NCBI GenBank assembly: GCA_029260985.1
Contig: JAJDCE010000080.1
Location: 1-11,435, forward strand
Direction: 5' to 3'
Origin: Patescibacteria group bacterium
Lineage (GTDB): Bacteria; Patescibacteriota; Gracilibacteria; UM-FILTER-43-11
Length of the DNA: 11,435 bases
The notes beneath the pieces are model-generated. The model was not told the DNA's origin, did not search any database, and saw nothing but the letters and a program-made list of their open reading frames with translations. Both the position numbers and the translations under genes were made by a program. Each line of letters opens with the position of its first letter. The first letter of the stretch is position 1. Below, piece after piece: positions 1-5,822 of the stretch.

Positions 1-960
1 ATACCGCTTTCCATGCCCTTCAATTACACTAAGGGAAGTTTGTTGTTGTAAACCAGGCGACTTAATGTATTTATAAATAGCAAGAAGCTCGGCTTCTCCC
101 ATATTTTTTTTGCCTTTTACTCCTTTTACCCAATAAATGGGAAGGACTTGATACTTGCCAATGGCACACCGGGCTAAAATCTCGGTAGCATTGCTCGTTC
201 TTTTGGAACCACTAGAAAGATTGGGCTGAAGAACAGAGCATGTTCGCTCTTTAAAGGCTTCAAAACTAGCCAAATGGGATTCATTTGAGTAAAGCGGCTT
301 TCGACTTAAAGAAGGAACCGTAATTCCCTTCTGAGACAGTAATTTTCTTCGAGTACCAGGTCCAACAGCGGCCTGATTCACCAATCGAAGTCGCCTTTTA
401 TCAGCACCAAAACCAGATTCCTTCGCGGCAATTGCCTTAAATATAAAATACTTAAGCTCTGTCGGATCTTTCGTTTTCTGATACTTCTTATACATAGCAT
501 CCAAATTCTTTGCATTGGTCTCAATCGCAGCCAATACTTTTTCTGGAGATGCTTTGGGTAAAATAGTGGCATATTTAACCGCCTCTTCTTTTGGCGATAA
601 GTCAGCATATTTCACCTCCTCGGCTTTCTTAACCTGTTTAGATAGAGTTTTTTTAGTTTTCTCCTCCCCTTTCTTAACTTCTGGCTTGAACATAAAGGCT
701 AAAAACCCAACCAGAGCAGCAAACATAGTCTTGCCCTTTGGTATCTTTCCTCCTTCCAAAACTTTATTCTTAAAAGGACTAAATGATTCGATTAGCTTTA
801 AAATACTGGAAGCAGAGCCAGAAAGTTTTTCCTTAGCCCCTTTCAGAGCAGTTTTTGTTCCAGGCTTAGCAATTCCCTCTTTTAACTTCGAGAGTGAATC
901 TGGAGCAGACAAAGCACTAGTAACAAGCTTAGCCAATGATGGTTTTTTTTGAACAGGCAC
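1..960 (-). CDS. Membrane-anchored lytic-transglycosylase-like protein (C-terminus cut by window edge)
   Basis: An open minus-strand frame of 320 codons runs off the left edge without a stop. The only usual start in frame after the stop at 1018-1020 is GTG at 960 (peptide begins VPVQKKPSLAKL), with no Shine-Dalgarno site. Residues 1-77 are rich in Lys, Ser and Ala and look disordered. Residues 78-91 (TMFAALVGFLAFMF) form a likely membrane helix. A Lys/Glu-rich linker follows to about 125. From about residue 170 the sequence resembles the SLT/lysozyme fold: AAKESGFG with a candidate catalytic Glu at 181, then AIGKYQVLP at 266-274, matching the family's G-x-x-Q-x-x-P segment. I infer a cell-wall-cleaving enzyme tethered to the membrane. 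The remaining catalytic-domain motifs would lie beyond the edge. A hydrophobic overlapping ORF starting at 986 makes the true N-terminus uncertain. The gene follows a structured RNA and terminator that may control it. Confidence 0.75.
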   Translation of the reverse strand, partial: MPVQKKPSLAKLVTSALSAPDSLSKLKEGIAKPGTKTALKGAKEKLSGSASSILKLIESFSPFKNKVLEGGKIPKGKTMFAALVGFLAFMFKPEVKKGEEKTKKTLSKQVKKAEEVKYADLSPKEEAVKYATILPKASPEKVLAAIETNAKNLDAMYKKYQKTKDPTELKYFIFKAIAAKESGFGADKRRLRLVNQAAVGPGTRRKLLSQKGITVPSLSRKPLYSNESHLASFEAFKERTCSVLQPNLSSGSKRTSNATEILARCAIGKYQVLPIYWVKGVKGKKNMGEAELLAIYKYIKSPGLQQQTSLSVIEGHGKRY

Positions 961-986
961 AAGTAGAGAATAAATATCAAAGCCAT
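882..986 (-). other. Small hydrophobic ORF overlapping the start of the transglycosylase-like gene, with a slippery site
   Basis: ATG at 986 is preceded by AAGGA at 1000-996 with a 9-nt gap, one of the few Shine-Dalgarno-like sites in the window. It opens a 34-codon frame beginning MALIFILYLCLFKK that ends with TAA at 884-882. It overlaps the GTG start at 960 in the next frame. Its codons read the run of eight A at 950-943 as AAA AAA AAC, so the heptamer A AAA AAC (948-942) lies in the correct phase for a -1 shift into the long frame. It may be a real leader ORF, the shifted N-terminus of the long protein, or chance. Confidence 0.35.
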
Positions 987-1019
987 TGTACCAAATCCTT
1001 ACATTTCTTGAAGTTATTT

Positions 1020-1052
1020 AAAAAATGGGGCCCGACACAAGTGCCGAGCCCC
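1020..1052 (-). terminator. Strong intrinsic terminator of the leftward structured RNA
   Basis: On the minus strand the arms 1052-1041 (GGGGCUCGGCAC) and 1038-1027 pair over 12 bp around a UU loop. The pairing includes two G-U wobbles and is followed by A and six U (1025-1020). On the plus strand the same wobble positions become A/C mismatches and no T run follows, so the element is oriented leftward. Confidence 0.85.
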
Positions 1053-1134
1053 TATCCCTTAACGGGAAAGGAGGTTTAGCGTGGTGTGTTCCTTACCCCG
1101 CAGCGGAATACTGAGGGCCACACCCACACTAACA
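1020..1134 (-). ncRNA. Candidate structured RNA or leader, own promoter and terminator
   Basis: A transcript of about 115 nt is predicted from a sigma70-type promoter (1169-1141) to the terminator at 1020. Hand folding of the minus strand gives a long helix between 1132-1119 and 1088-1076 with one bulged G and a U-G pair. Inside it is a hairpin CCCUCAG / CUGCGGG (one U-C mismatch) with loop UAUUCCG, and an unpaired segment GUAAGGAA on the 3' side. UUCC of the loop can pair with GGAA of that segment as a pseudoknot. A third helix, 1073-1064 with 1058-1049, has one U-U mismatch and uses the first four G of the terminator stem. This resembles an aptamer plus expression platform upstream of the gene starting at 960/986, but a free-standing small RNA is equally possible. 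I do not recognise a known family. A weak GTG ORF (1129-1076, starting V-W-V-W) lies inside and is probably chance. Confidence 0.6.
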
Positions 1135-1140
1135 ATGGCT

Positions 1141-1169
1141 ATATTATAATATAATTAGTAATTTGTCAA
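1141..1169 (-). promoter_or_regulatory. Sigma70-type promoter, leftward
   Basis: Minus strand: TTGACA at 1169-1164, a 17-bp spacer and TAATAT at 1146-1141. TATAAT at 1148-1143 is an alternative -10 with a 15-bp spacer. The start point would be near 1134, directly before the first helix of the structured RNA. The consensus -35 and near-consensus -10 make this one of the two best promoters in the window. Confidence 0.75.
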
Positions 1170-1174
1170 TAGAT

Positions 1175-1203
1175 TTGACATCCTCCAACATCTCTCTTAT
1201 CCT
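1175..1203 (+). promoter_or_regulatory. Sigma70-type promoter of the aromatic leader, rightward
   Basis: TTGACA at 1175-1180, a 17-bp spacer and TATCCT at 1198-1203. The start point would fall near 1208-1212, so the leader peptide ATG at 1212 would be leaderless or nearly so. The -35 hexamer is an exact inverted copy of the leftward promoter's -35, 5 bp away, so two polymerases could hardly bind at once. Confidence 0.7.
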
Positions 1204-1211
1204 GTTAATGC

Positions 1212-1259
1212 ATGAAAACAACTGGAAACAACTACGGCTTTTATTTTAACAACCGCTAG
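1212..1259 (+). CDS. Leader peptide rich in Tyr and Phe
   Basis: This is a 15-codon ORF, ATG to TAG, encoding MKTTGNNYGFYFNNR. Four of five consecutive codons (8-12) are aromatic: Tyr-Gly-Phe-Tyr-Phe. It begins at or within a few bases of the predicted transcription start and ends inside segment 2 of the attenuator, the positions expected of a regulatory leader peptide such as pheL. There is no Shine-Dalgarno site, as for most genes here. A second ATG at 1208 opens a 13-codon frame (one Trp, one Phe) and is the less likely alternative. Confidence 0.75.
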   Translation: MKTTGNNYGFYFNNR

Positions 1260-1292
1260 AGCGACCGTTTATTTCATGCAACCCTAATAACG

Positions 1293-1316
1293 TCCGCTCC
1301 TAAAAGCGGATTTTTT
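1293..1316 (+). terminator. Attenuator terminator upstream of DAHP synthase
   Basis: TCCGCT (1293-1298), loop CCTAAA and AGCGGA (1305-1310) form a perfect 6-bp stem followed by six T (1311-1316). The stem is short, which suits a regulated terminator. Its 5' arm is the target of the antiterminator pairing. Confidence 0.8.
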
Positions 1317-1354
1317 AAAATAGCAAATAGTAACTATTAAATAGTAAATAAAAT

Positions 1355-1471
1355 ATGATTGTAATTTGGTTTTTTTACAAAAGGTTTAGATGCACTCAGT
1401 TTGAATTTCTTAATTCAAAACCTTTTGTAATAATTAACTTAAGTATAAAATGCAATCTCAAACATCATTAA
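1355..1471 (+). other. Possible second aromatic-rich upstream ORF (38 codons)
   Basis: ATG at 1355 opens a frame beginning MIVIWFFYKRF, with Trp-Phe-Phe-Tyr as codons 5-8 and four more Phe downstream. It ends with TAA at 1469-1471, 11 nt before the preferred DAHP synthase start at 1483. Codons 7-8 and 9-11 occupy the 5' arm of the 13-bp hairpin at 1375-1430, so a stalled ribosome would open that hairpin. The DNA is very AT-rich, so TTT codons are expected by chance, and there is no ribosome binding site. It could be a second leader peptide, but the case is much weaker than for the first. Confidence 0.3.
1375..1430 (+). promoter_or_regulatory. Perfect 13-bp inverted repeat with nested hairpin upstream of DAHP synthase
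   Basis: TTACAAAAGGTTT (1375-1387) is exactly complementary to 1418-1430. Within the 30-nt loop, TTTGAATT (1400-1407) and AATTCAAA (1412-1419) form an 8-bp hairpin that shares two bases with the outer stem. No T run follows, so it is not a terminator. Possible roles are a leader RNA switch, an RNA-stability element or a DNA operator; the sequence alone does not decide. Confidence 0.6.
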
Positions 1472-1482
1472 CTCAAATACAC

Positions 1483-2487
1483 ATGATTGTAGTCATGCAA
1501 AAATCAGCCACCAAAGAAATGGTGAACCATGTCGTCAGTATTATCGAAGACCATGATCTTCGCGCCGATATAAGCTATGGAGAACAACGTACTGCTATCG
1601 GAGTCGTGGGTGATAAGGGAAAATTAGACGAAGGAAATGTAACCCGCTTACCCGGTGTAAAAGAAATACTTCTGATTTCTAAACCCTACAAAAAAGTAAG
1701 TCGGGAATACAAACCCGAAAACACAGTGGTAAAAGTAGGCAATGTAGAATTCGGATCTGGAACCCCAGTTATGATCGCTGGCCCTTGCGGCGTTGAATCC
1801 GAAGAACAGATCATGACCATTGCCAAGCAAGTAAAAGAACTTGGGGCTAATATGCTGCGTGGTGGCGCCTTCAAACCTAGAACTTCACCTTACTCCTTCC
1901 AAGGAATGGGAAAAGAAGGGATTGAGCTGCTGGTTAAGGCCCGTGAAGCCACCGGCCTACCAATCATCAGCGAATTAGTTTCAGTCACCGATATCGATTT
2001 ATTCGCTGAACATGTCGATATGATCCAATTGGGGGCACGGAACATGCAGAACTTTGACCTCATTAAACAAGCAGCCAAAATCGGCAAACCTATTTTGCTA
2101 AAACGAGGACTTTCCGCTCATGTCGAAGAATTTCTCCTCGCTGCTGAATACATATTGAACGAAGGAAACAACAATGTCGTTTTATGTGAACGAGGCATTC
2201 GGACTTTCGAAACCTCAACACGTAATATTCTCGATCTCAACTCTCTCGCTCTCATCAAAGAGACATCTCACTTACCCATCATTGCTGATCCAAGTCACGC
2301 GGCAGGACGTTATGACCTGGTAGCCCCACTTGGCTACGCCGCCTTGGCAGCCGGAGCGGATGGACTTATAGTAGAAGTACACAACAAACCAGACGAAGCC
2401 TTAAGCGACGGAAAACAATCCCTCACTCCCGACACCTTTGGCGACATGATGAAAAAACTGAAAGAAATGAGCTTGCTTAGTCCCTAG
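1483..2487 (+). CDS. aroF: 3-deoxy-7-phosphoheptulonate (DAHP) synthase, Thermotoga type with N-terminal regulatory domain
   Basis: The enzyme condenses phosphoenolpyruvate and erythrose 4-phosphate, the entry step of the shikimate pathway in the cytoplasm. Counting from ATG 1483, residues 1-70 match the ferredoxin-like regulatory domain (MIVVMQKSATKEM onward), which binds Tyr/Phe in Thermotoga maritima. The TIM barrel carries AGPCGVES, RGGAFKPRTSPYSFQG, LCERGIRTFE, DPSHAAGR and LSDGKQSL. The metal ligands Cys102, His272, Glu298 and Asp309 fall at the same numbers I recall for the T. maritima enzyme. This is why I prefer ATG 1483 to the in-frame ATG 1450, which would add 11 unconserved residues. 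Neither start has a Shine-Dalgarno site. It is the first gene of the rightward operon; aroB follows after 12 nt. Control is likely both by the upstream attenuator and by allostery. Confidence 0.96.
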   Translation: MIVVMQKSATKEMVNHVVSIIEDHDLRADISYGEQRTAIGVVGDKGKLDEGNVTRLPGVKEILLISKPYKKVSREYKPENTVVKVGNVEFGSGTPVMIAGPCGVESEEQIMTIAKQVKELGANMLRGGAFKPRTSPYSFQGMGKEGIELLVKAREATGLPIISELVSVTDIDLFAEHVDMIQLGARNMQNFDLIKQAAKIGKPILLKRGLSAHVEEFLLAAEYILNEGNNNVVLCERGIRTFETSTRNILDLNSLALIKETSHLPIIADPSHAAGRYDLVAPLGYAALAAGADGLIVEVHNKPDEALSDGKQSLTPDTFGDMMKKLKEMSLLSP

Positions 2488-2499
2488 TTCTGAGAAAAT

Positions 2500-3531
2500 A
2501 TGGAAATAATTGAATTAAAAACATTGGCCAAAACCTCAAAAATCCTAATCGAAGATGGACTTTTAGAAAAAAGTGGAAAAATGATGAAGGAGGCGTATCC
2601 ATCCAGCAAATTCGCCATTATCACTGACTCCAATATCGAAAAAATATATGGCGAAAAACTAAAAGAGCAATTTCCTGACGCTCATTTTTATACGATTCCA
2701 GCAGGCGAGGAAAGCAAGCAATTCAAAACCATTATTGATCTCATCGAAAAGTTATTAGAGGCGGGATTTGCACGTAATGATGTCTTGATTGGTTTCGGAG
2801 GGGGAATGGCCACTGATGTGGCAGGTTTTGTCGCTTCCATTTTTATGCGAGGCATGAAATACGTCGTTTTCCCTACCTCACTCCTCAGCATGGTAGATGC
2901 TGCTATTGGAGGCAAAACCGGTATTAATTTAGTCGCAAAAAACATTGTCGGTACCATTTATCTATCTGATTTTATTTTGATCGATCCTGGAGTGCTAAAA
3001 AGCTTTCCGGATCCAAAAAAGCTATCTGGAATGGGCGAAGTAATTAAATATGCCTCAACCGTTGATAAATCACTATTCGACGACCTGGAAAAAGAACCGT
3101 TAGACCTAACAAATATCATTATTAAATCCGTCAAAGCCAAAAGTAACATCGTTAGTCAGGATTTAAATGAGTGTAAGTTGAGAAAAATTCTGAATTACGG
3201 ACACACTTTCGGCCATGCTATCGAAACCGCCATGAAACTTAAGCTATCCCACGATCATTCCATCAGTATAGGGATGGTGATTGCCAATAAAGTTGCTCAA
3301 AAACTAGGTAAACAGGAAAAAGCAGTAGGCGATAAAATTGAGCAGACATTAAAAACCTTTTATCTTCCTACAGAACTCCCCTCAGAGCTCACCATTGAAG
3401 GTCTAACAGAGTATATTAAAAAGGATAAAAAACGACGGGGAAATATTATTGATTATGTGATTGCCCCCGAAATTGGAAGAGCTGAAATACTGCCAATGAC
3501 CGTTGAGGAATTAGTTAATTTGGCTAAATAA
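2500..3531 (+). CDS. aroB: 3-dehydroquinate synthase
   Basis: Converts DAHP to 3-dehydroquinate with NAD and a divalent metal, the second shikimate step, directly after the DAHP synthase gene. The 343 residues match the usual family length. Visible motifs: NAD-binding GFGGGMATD (98-106), FPTSLLSMVDAAIGGKTGIN (124-143), GMGEVIKY with metal ligand Glu180, LNYGHTFGHA with His235, and His251 in the SHDHSISIGMV segment. The spacing of the two His ligands (16 residues) fits the family; the usual HGE triplet at the second His is HDH here. The stop codon abuts the next ATG with no gap, so translation is probably coupled. Confidence 0.96.
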   Translation: MEIIELKTLAKTSKILIEDGLLEKSGKMMKEAYPSSKFAIITDSNIEKIYGEKLKEQFPDAHFYTIPAGEESKQFKTIIDLIEKLLEAGFARNDVLIGFGGGMATDVAGFVASIFMRGMKYVVFPTSLLSMVDAAIGGKTGINLVAKNIVGTIYLSDFILIDPGVLKSFPDPKKLSGMGEVIKYASTVDKSLFDDLEKEPLDLTNIIIKSVKAKSNIVSQDLNECKLRKILNYGHTFGHAIETAMKLKLSHDHSISIGMVIANKVAQKLGKQEKAVGDKIEQTLKTFYLPTELPSELTIEGLTEYIKKDKKRRGNIIDYVIAPEIGRAEILPMTVEELVNLAK

Positions 3532-4128
3532 ATGAAATTATTAGTCGCCACTCGAAATTTTGGCAAATACAAAGAGCTAATGGAGGTACTTGAGAGTCTT
3601 CCATTTAATTTTGTATCGCTAAATGACGAAAAAATTGAAGGAGATGTAGAAGAAAATGGATCGACCTATGAAGAAAATGCCATCCTCAAAGCTGAGTTTT
3701 TTGGCCGAAAAGCAGAACTATCCACAATCGCAGATGATTCTGGAATCGTAGTTGAATGCCTGGCAGGCGAACTTGGAGTTCAAACAAGACGATGGGGGGC
3801 TGGAGCCGATGCCAATGACAAAGAATGGCTCAATCACTTTCTTCATCGACTAACCTTCGAAGAAAACCGACAAGCCAACTTCATTAGCACAGTAGCCCTT
3901 TACCGACCTGGAGAAGAAACAATTACCTTCCGAGGTGAATGCAAAGGAATCATCTTACCAGAACCTCAAACCGAATTAGAACCAGGCATTCCCCTATCAT
4001 CCGTATTTCTGCCAGAGAATAAAGAATTGGTTTTTTCTGCACTTTCTAAAAATGAAAAAAATGAGATTTCTCATCGTGGAAAAGCAATCAAAAAATGTCA
4101 TGACTACCTTCTAAAACATTTTATTTAA
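3532..4128 (+). CDS. rdgB: RdgB/HAM1-family XTP/dITP pyrophosphatase
   Basis: Predicted to hydrolyse non-canonical purine nucleoside triphosphates (XTP, ITP, dITP) to monophosphates, keeping them out of nucleic acids. It has 198 residues, normal for the family. Motifs in order: ATRNFGKYKE at the N-terminus (substrate binding), TYEENAILKA (45-54), ADDSG (67-71, metal-binding Asp) and SHRGKA (180-185). The usual segment after the ADDSG motif (SARYAG) reads TRRWGAGADA, and the usual F-G-Y-D-P segment reads GIPLSSVFLPE. These substitutions suggest a divergent subgroup and possibly altered base recognition. The ATG follows the aroB TAA directly, and its own stop overlaps the next start by one base (TAATG). 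Confidence 0.9.
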   Translation: MKLLVATRNFGKYKELMEVLESLPFNFVSLNDEKIEGDVEENGSTYEENAILKAEFFGRKAELSTIADDSGIVVECLAGELGVQTRRWGAGADANDKEWLNHFLHRLTFEENRQANFISTVALYRPGEETITFRGECKGIILPEPQTELEPGIPLSSVFLPENKELVFSALSKNEKNEISHRGKAIKKCHDYLLKHFI

Positions 4129-4544
4129 TGGAGCCTGACCCACAAGAAGATTTTGAAGAACTTTTAGAAGAATACACATCCGATGAGGCTATTGAACAGG
4201 CTCTGAAAGACAAAGGAGAAGGTGAAAATATAAAAATGTCCCCTCAAGAATTAATAAAATCCCTCCCCGACGTTCAAGATCGATTAGATCTGCACAATCA
4301 CTACTTAGATGAAGCTTTAAGACGAACAGCTGCTTACATAAAAGATTCAAAGCGGAATGGCCTTCAGACAATCGAAATCATAACCGGGAAAGGTCGACAT
4401 TCTGAAAATGCCACTCCTATTTTAAGAGGAAAAGTGTTTGAAAAAATCATGGAATTAAAAAGGGAAGGTTTTGTACTTGCAGCAAAATGGAATCAAAAAA
4501 AGGAAAGTAAAAGTGGATCCATCATCGTTTACTTGGCACAATAA
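4128..4544 (+). CDS. Small Smr-domain protein
   Basis: The 138-residue protein has an acidic N-terminal half (to about 45) and a C-terminal Smr domain. The signature is LDLHNHYLDEALRR (53-66), where the family usually has LDLHG, then IEIITGKGRHS (82-92) and a C-terminal strand SIIVYLAQ. Smr domains are nucleic-acid-binding and often nicking endonucleases, known as the tail of MutS2 and as free-standing proteins. No MutS core is present. The start overlaps the rdgB stop by one base, implying translational coupling. Its substrate cannot be told from the sequence. Confidence 0.88.
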   Translation: MEPDPQEDFEELLEEYTSDEAIEQALKDKGEGENIKMSPQELIKSLPDVQDRLDLHNHYLDEALRRTAAYIKDSKRNGLQTIEIITGKGRHSENATPILRGKVFEKIMELKREGFVLAAKWNQKKESKSGSIIVYLAQ

Positions 4545-4585
4545 ATCCCGTAGAATATTGGATGTCAGCTCAATAAAAATACAAA

Positions 4586-5506
4586 ATGATCCTATCAGAA
4601 GCTATTCAACAATTCCTCGAACACTGCGAAATCGAAAAAAACCAATCTAAAAGAACTTTGGTCAGTTACCGACACTACCTGGAACGTTTTTTAGAGTTTT
4701 TAAAGGATATTGAGCTAAAAAAAATCAATCTATCCCTAATTAAAAGGTATCGACTTCACCTAAATCGATTTCAGTTTCGACTGCACGAAACACTGAGTGT
4801 AAAAACCCAAAACTACCATATGATTGCGGTGAGAGCCTTTCTTAAATTCTGTGCCAAAAATGATTGGGAAACTCTAGCCCCGGAAAAAGTAGACCTGGCA
4901 AAGACTCCTGAAAGGACTGTTGAATTTTTAACACGAGACGAATTAGAACGACTTTTTCACTCAATTGATGATGGCAAAATAACAGGACTTAGAAACCGAG
5001 CCATATTAGAAATGCTCTATTCCACAGGTCTCCGCATCAGTGAACTCACCAATTTAAATAGACACAATGTCGATTTTGAAAGAGGAGAATTTGCAATAAG
5101 GGGAAAGGGGCAAAAAGTACGAATCGTCTTTCTTTCCGATCGGGCTAAGGGCTGGCTGAAAGAATATTTAGATGAACGAGATGATAACTATGACCCACTT
5201 TTTTTAAACCATCGACGCTCCAGAAATCGAAAAAAGGACGACTTAGATTTAAAAGGCGAACATCGCCGCCTCACCGACTACACCATTCAGGAAATGGTCC
5301 GAACCACCGCCTACAAAGCCGGCCTCACCAAACACGTCACTCCTCATACCCTTCGCCACTCCTTCGCAACCGAATTACTCATGAATGGAGCCGATATTCG
5401 CTCAGTTCAGGAAATGCTTGGGCACGCCAGCATCACCACCACTCAAATTTACACCCACATCACCAACAAAAAACTAAGGGAGGTACACCAAAAATTCCAT
5501 AAATAG
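4586..5506 (+). CDS. xerC: XerC/XerD-type tyrosine recombinase
   Basis: A site-specific recombinase of 306 residues, the length of chromosomal Xer proteins. The N-terminal SAM-like DNA-binding domain spans about 1-100 and the catalytic domain 110-300. The full active site is visible: Arg150 (STGLRISEL), Lys174 (RGKGQK), His254 and Arg257 (PHTLRHSFAT), His280 (MLGHAS) and nucleophile Tyr289 (TQIYTHI). A charged insertion of about eight residues (around 209-224, NHRRSRNRKKDD) lengthens the loop before His254 relative to E. coli XerD. Ordinary dimer resolution at dif is the likely role, perhaps as the single Xer of the cell. XerC versus XerD cannot be settled here. It lies 41 nt after the Smr gene, and its TAG is followed at once by an in-frame TAA. 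Confidence 0.93.
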   Translation: MILSEAIQQFLEHCEIEKNQSKRTLVSYRHYLERFLEFLKDIELKKINLSLIKRYRLHLNRFQFRLHETLSVKTQNYHMIAVRAFLKFCAKNDWETLAPEKVDLAKTPERTVEFLTRDELERLFHSIDDGKITGLRNRAILEMLYSTGLRISELTNLNRHNVDFERGEFAIRGKGQKVRIVFLSDRAKGWLKEYLDERDDNYDPLFLNHRRSRNRKKDDLDLKGEHRRLTDYTIQEMVRTTAYKAGLTKHVTPHTLRHSFATELLMNGADIRSVQEMLGHASITTTQIYTHITNKKLREVHQKFHK

Positions 5507-5587
5507 TAAAAATTAGGCCATAAGCCACCGACGAACAACCAGAAAACAACAGCGCTAACGGCCTTAGATGTACAATGGGAATTTAAA

Positions 5588-5722
5588 GGCATTGGCGAGT
5601 CCAGACTGCAGCGAGCGTGGGAGATGATGGAGCTCGGCAACAATGCCGATTACACGCTTCGCGGAAGTTTGTGGTTTTTTGCTTACTTTTTTGACACCAA
5701 AAAAGTAAGAAGCGTGAATTAA
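5588..5722 (+). repeat. Hairpin-rich, repeat-like intergenic segment after xerC
   Basis: This part of the 316-bp gap between xerC and dnaE is GC-richer than its surroundings at the left end and contains three palindromes: GCGAGCGTG (5611-5619) with CACGCTTCGC (5653-5662, one bulge), CGGCA/TGCCG (5635-5639, 5644-5648), and a perfect 12-bp pair CTTACTTTTTTG (5682-5693) / 5698-5709 around ACAC. CACGCTT (5653-5659) can also pair with AAGCGTG (5710-5716). The reading frame continuing from xerC stays open from 5510 to TAA at 5722 but has no good start before ATG 5624. I see no supported gene. It looks like a dispersed element or a relic. Confidence 0.45.
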
Positions 5723-5756
5723 ACAGAATCACCACACATAGAAGCAACAGTACTAC

Positions 5757-5807
5757 AAAAAGGTCAGTCGCGGCCTTCGCCGCAATATAATTAGACCTAT
5801 CTTGACC
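5757..5807 (-). terminator. Probable dnaE terminator
   Basis: On the minus strand the sequence just past the dnaE stop folds as GGUCA/UGACC or AGGUC/GACCU around an inner hairpin GCGGC-GAAG-GCCGC (5783-5770), and runs into five U (5761-5757). The structure is compound rather than a simple stem, so confidence is moderate. Confidence 0.5.
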
Positions 5808-5822
5808 ATAACTACACAATGA

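Larger units (their letters stand above)
1209..1316 (+). promoter_or_regulatory. Phe/Tyr-type transcription attenuator of the DAHP synthase operon
   Basis: Four segments behave like a classical attenuator. Segment 1 covers the leader peptide: TGCATGAAA (1209-1217) pairs with TTTCATGCA (1272-1280), and ACGG (1234-1237) with CCGT (1265-1268). Segment 2, GAGCG at 1259-1263 plus CGTT at 1266-1269, can instead pair with CGCTC (1295-1299) plus AACG (1289-1292), hiding the 5' arm of the terminator. Segments 3 and 4 are the terminator itself (1293-1310). A ribosome stalled at the Tyr/Phe codons (1233-1247) would break 1:2 and allow 2:3. A ribosome reaching the TAG at 1257 would cover segment 2 and allow termination. 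The pairings are read directly from the sequence; the mechanism is inferred from the trp/phe attenuator paradigm. The next gene catalyses the first step of aromatic amino acid synthesis. Confidence 0.8.

Noticed and set aside
515..952. Plus-strand ORF of 145 codons opposite the transglycosylase-like gene
   Set aside because: It lies antisense to a longer open minus-strand frame with a membrane helix and recognisable catalytic-domain motifs; its own composition shows no family.
1076..1129. GTG ORF starting V-W-V-W inside the leftward RNA, as a possible Trp leader peptide
   Set aside because: The downstream gene is not a tryptophan gene, the codons lie in a stem that explains the sequence, and only one weak start codon supports it.
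1020..1134. SRP (4.5S) RNA or 6S RNA as identity of the leftward RNA
   Set aside because: The SRP apical motif (GGUCAG ... GGAA ... AGCAGCC) is absent, and the size and fold do not match 6S RNA.
5583..5819. Minus-strand ORF of 78 codons after dnaE
   Set aside because: It covers the hairpin-rich segment and dnaE terminator, has a Cys-rich, low-plausibility sequence and no start signal.
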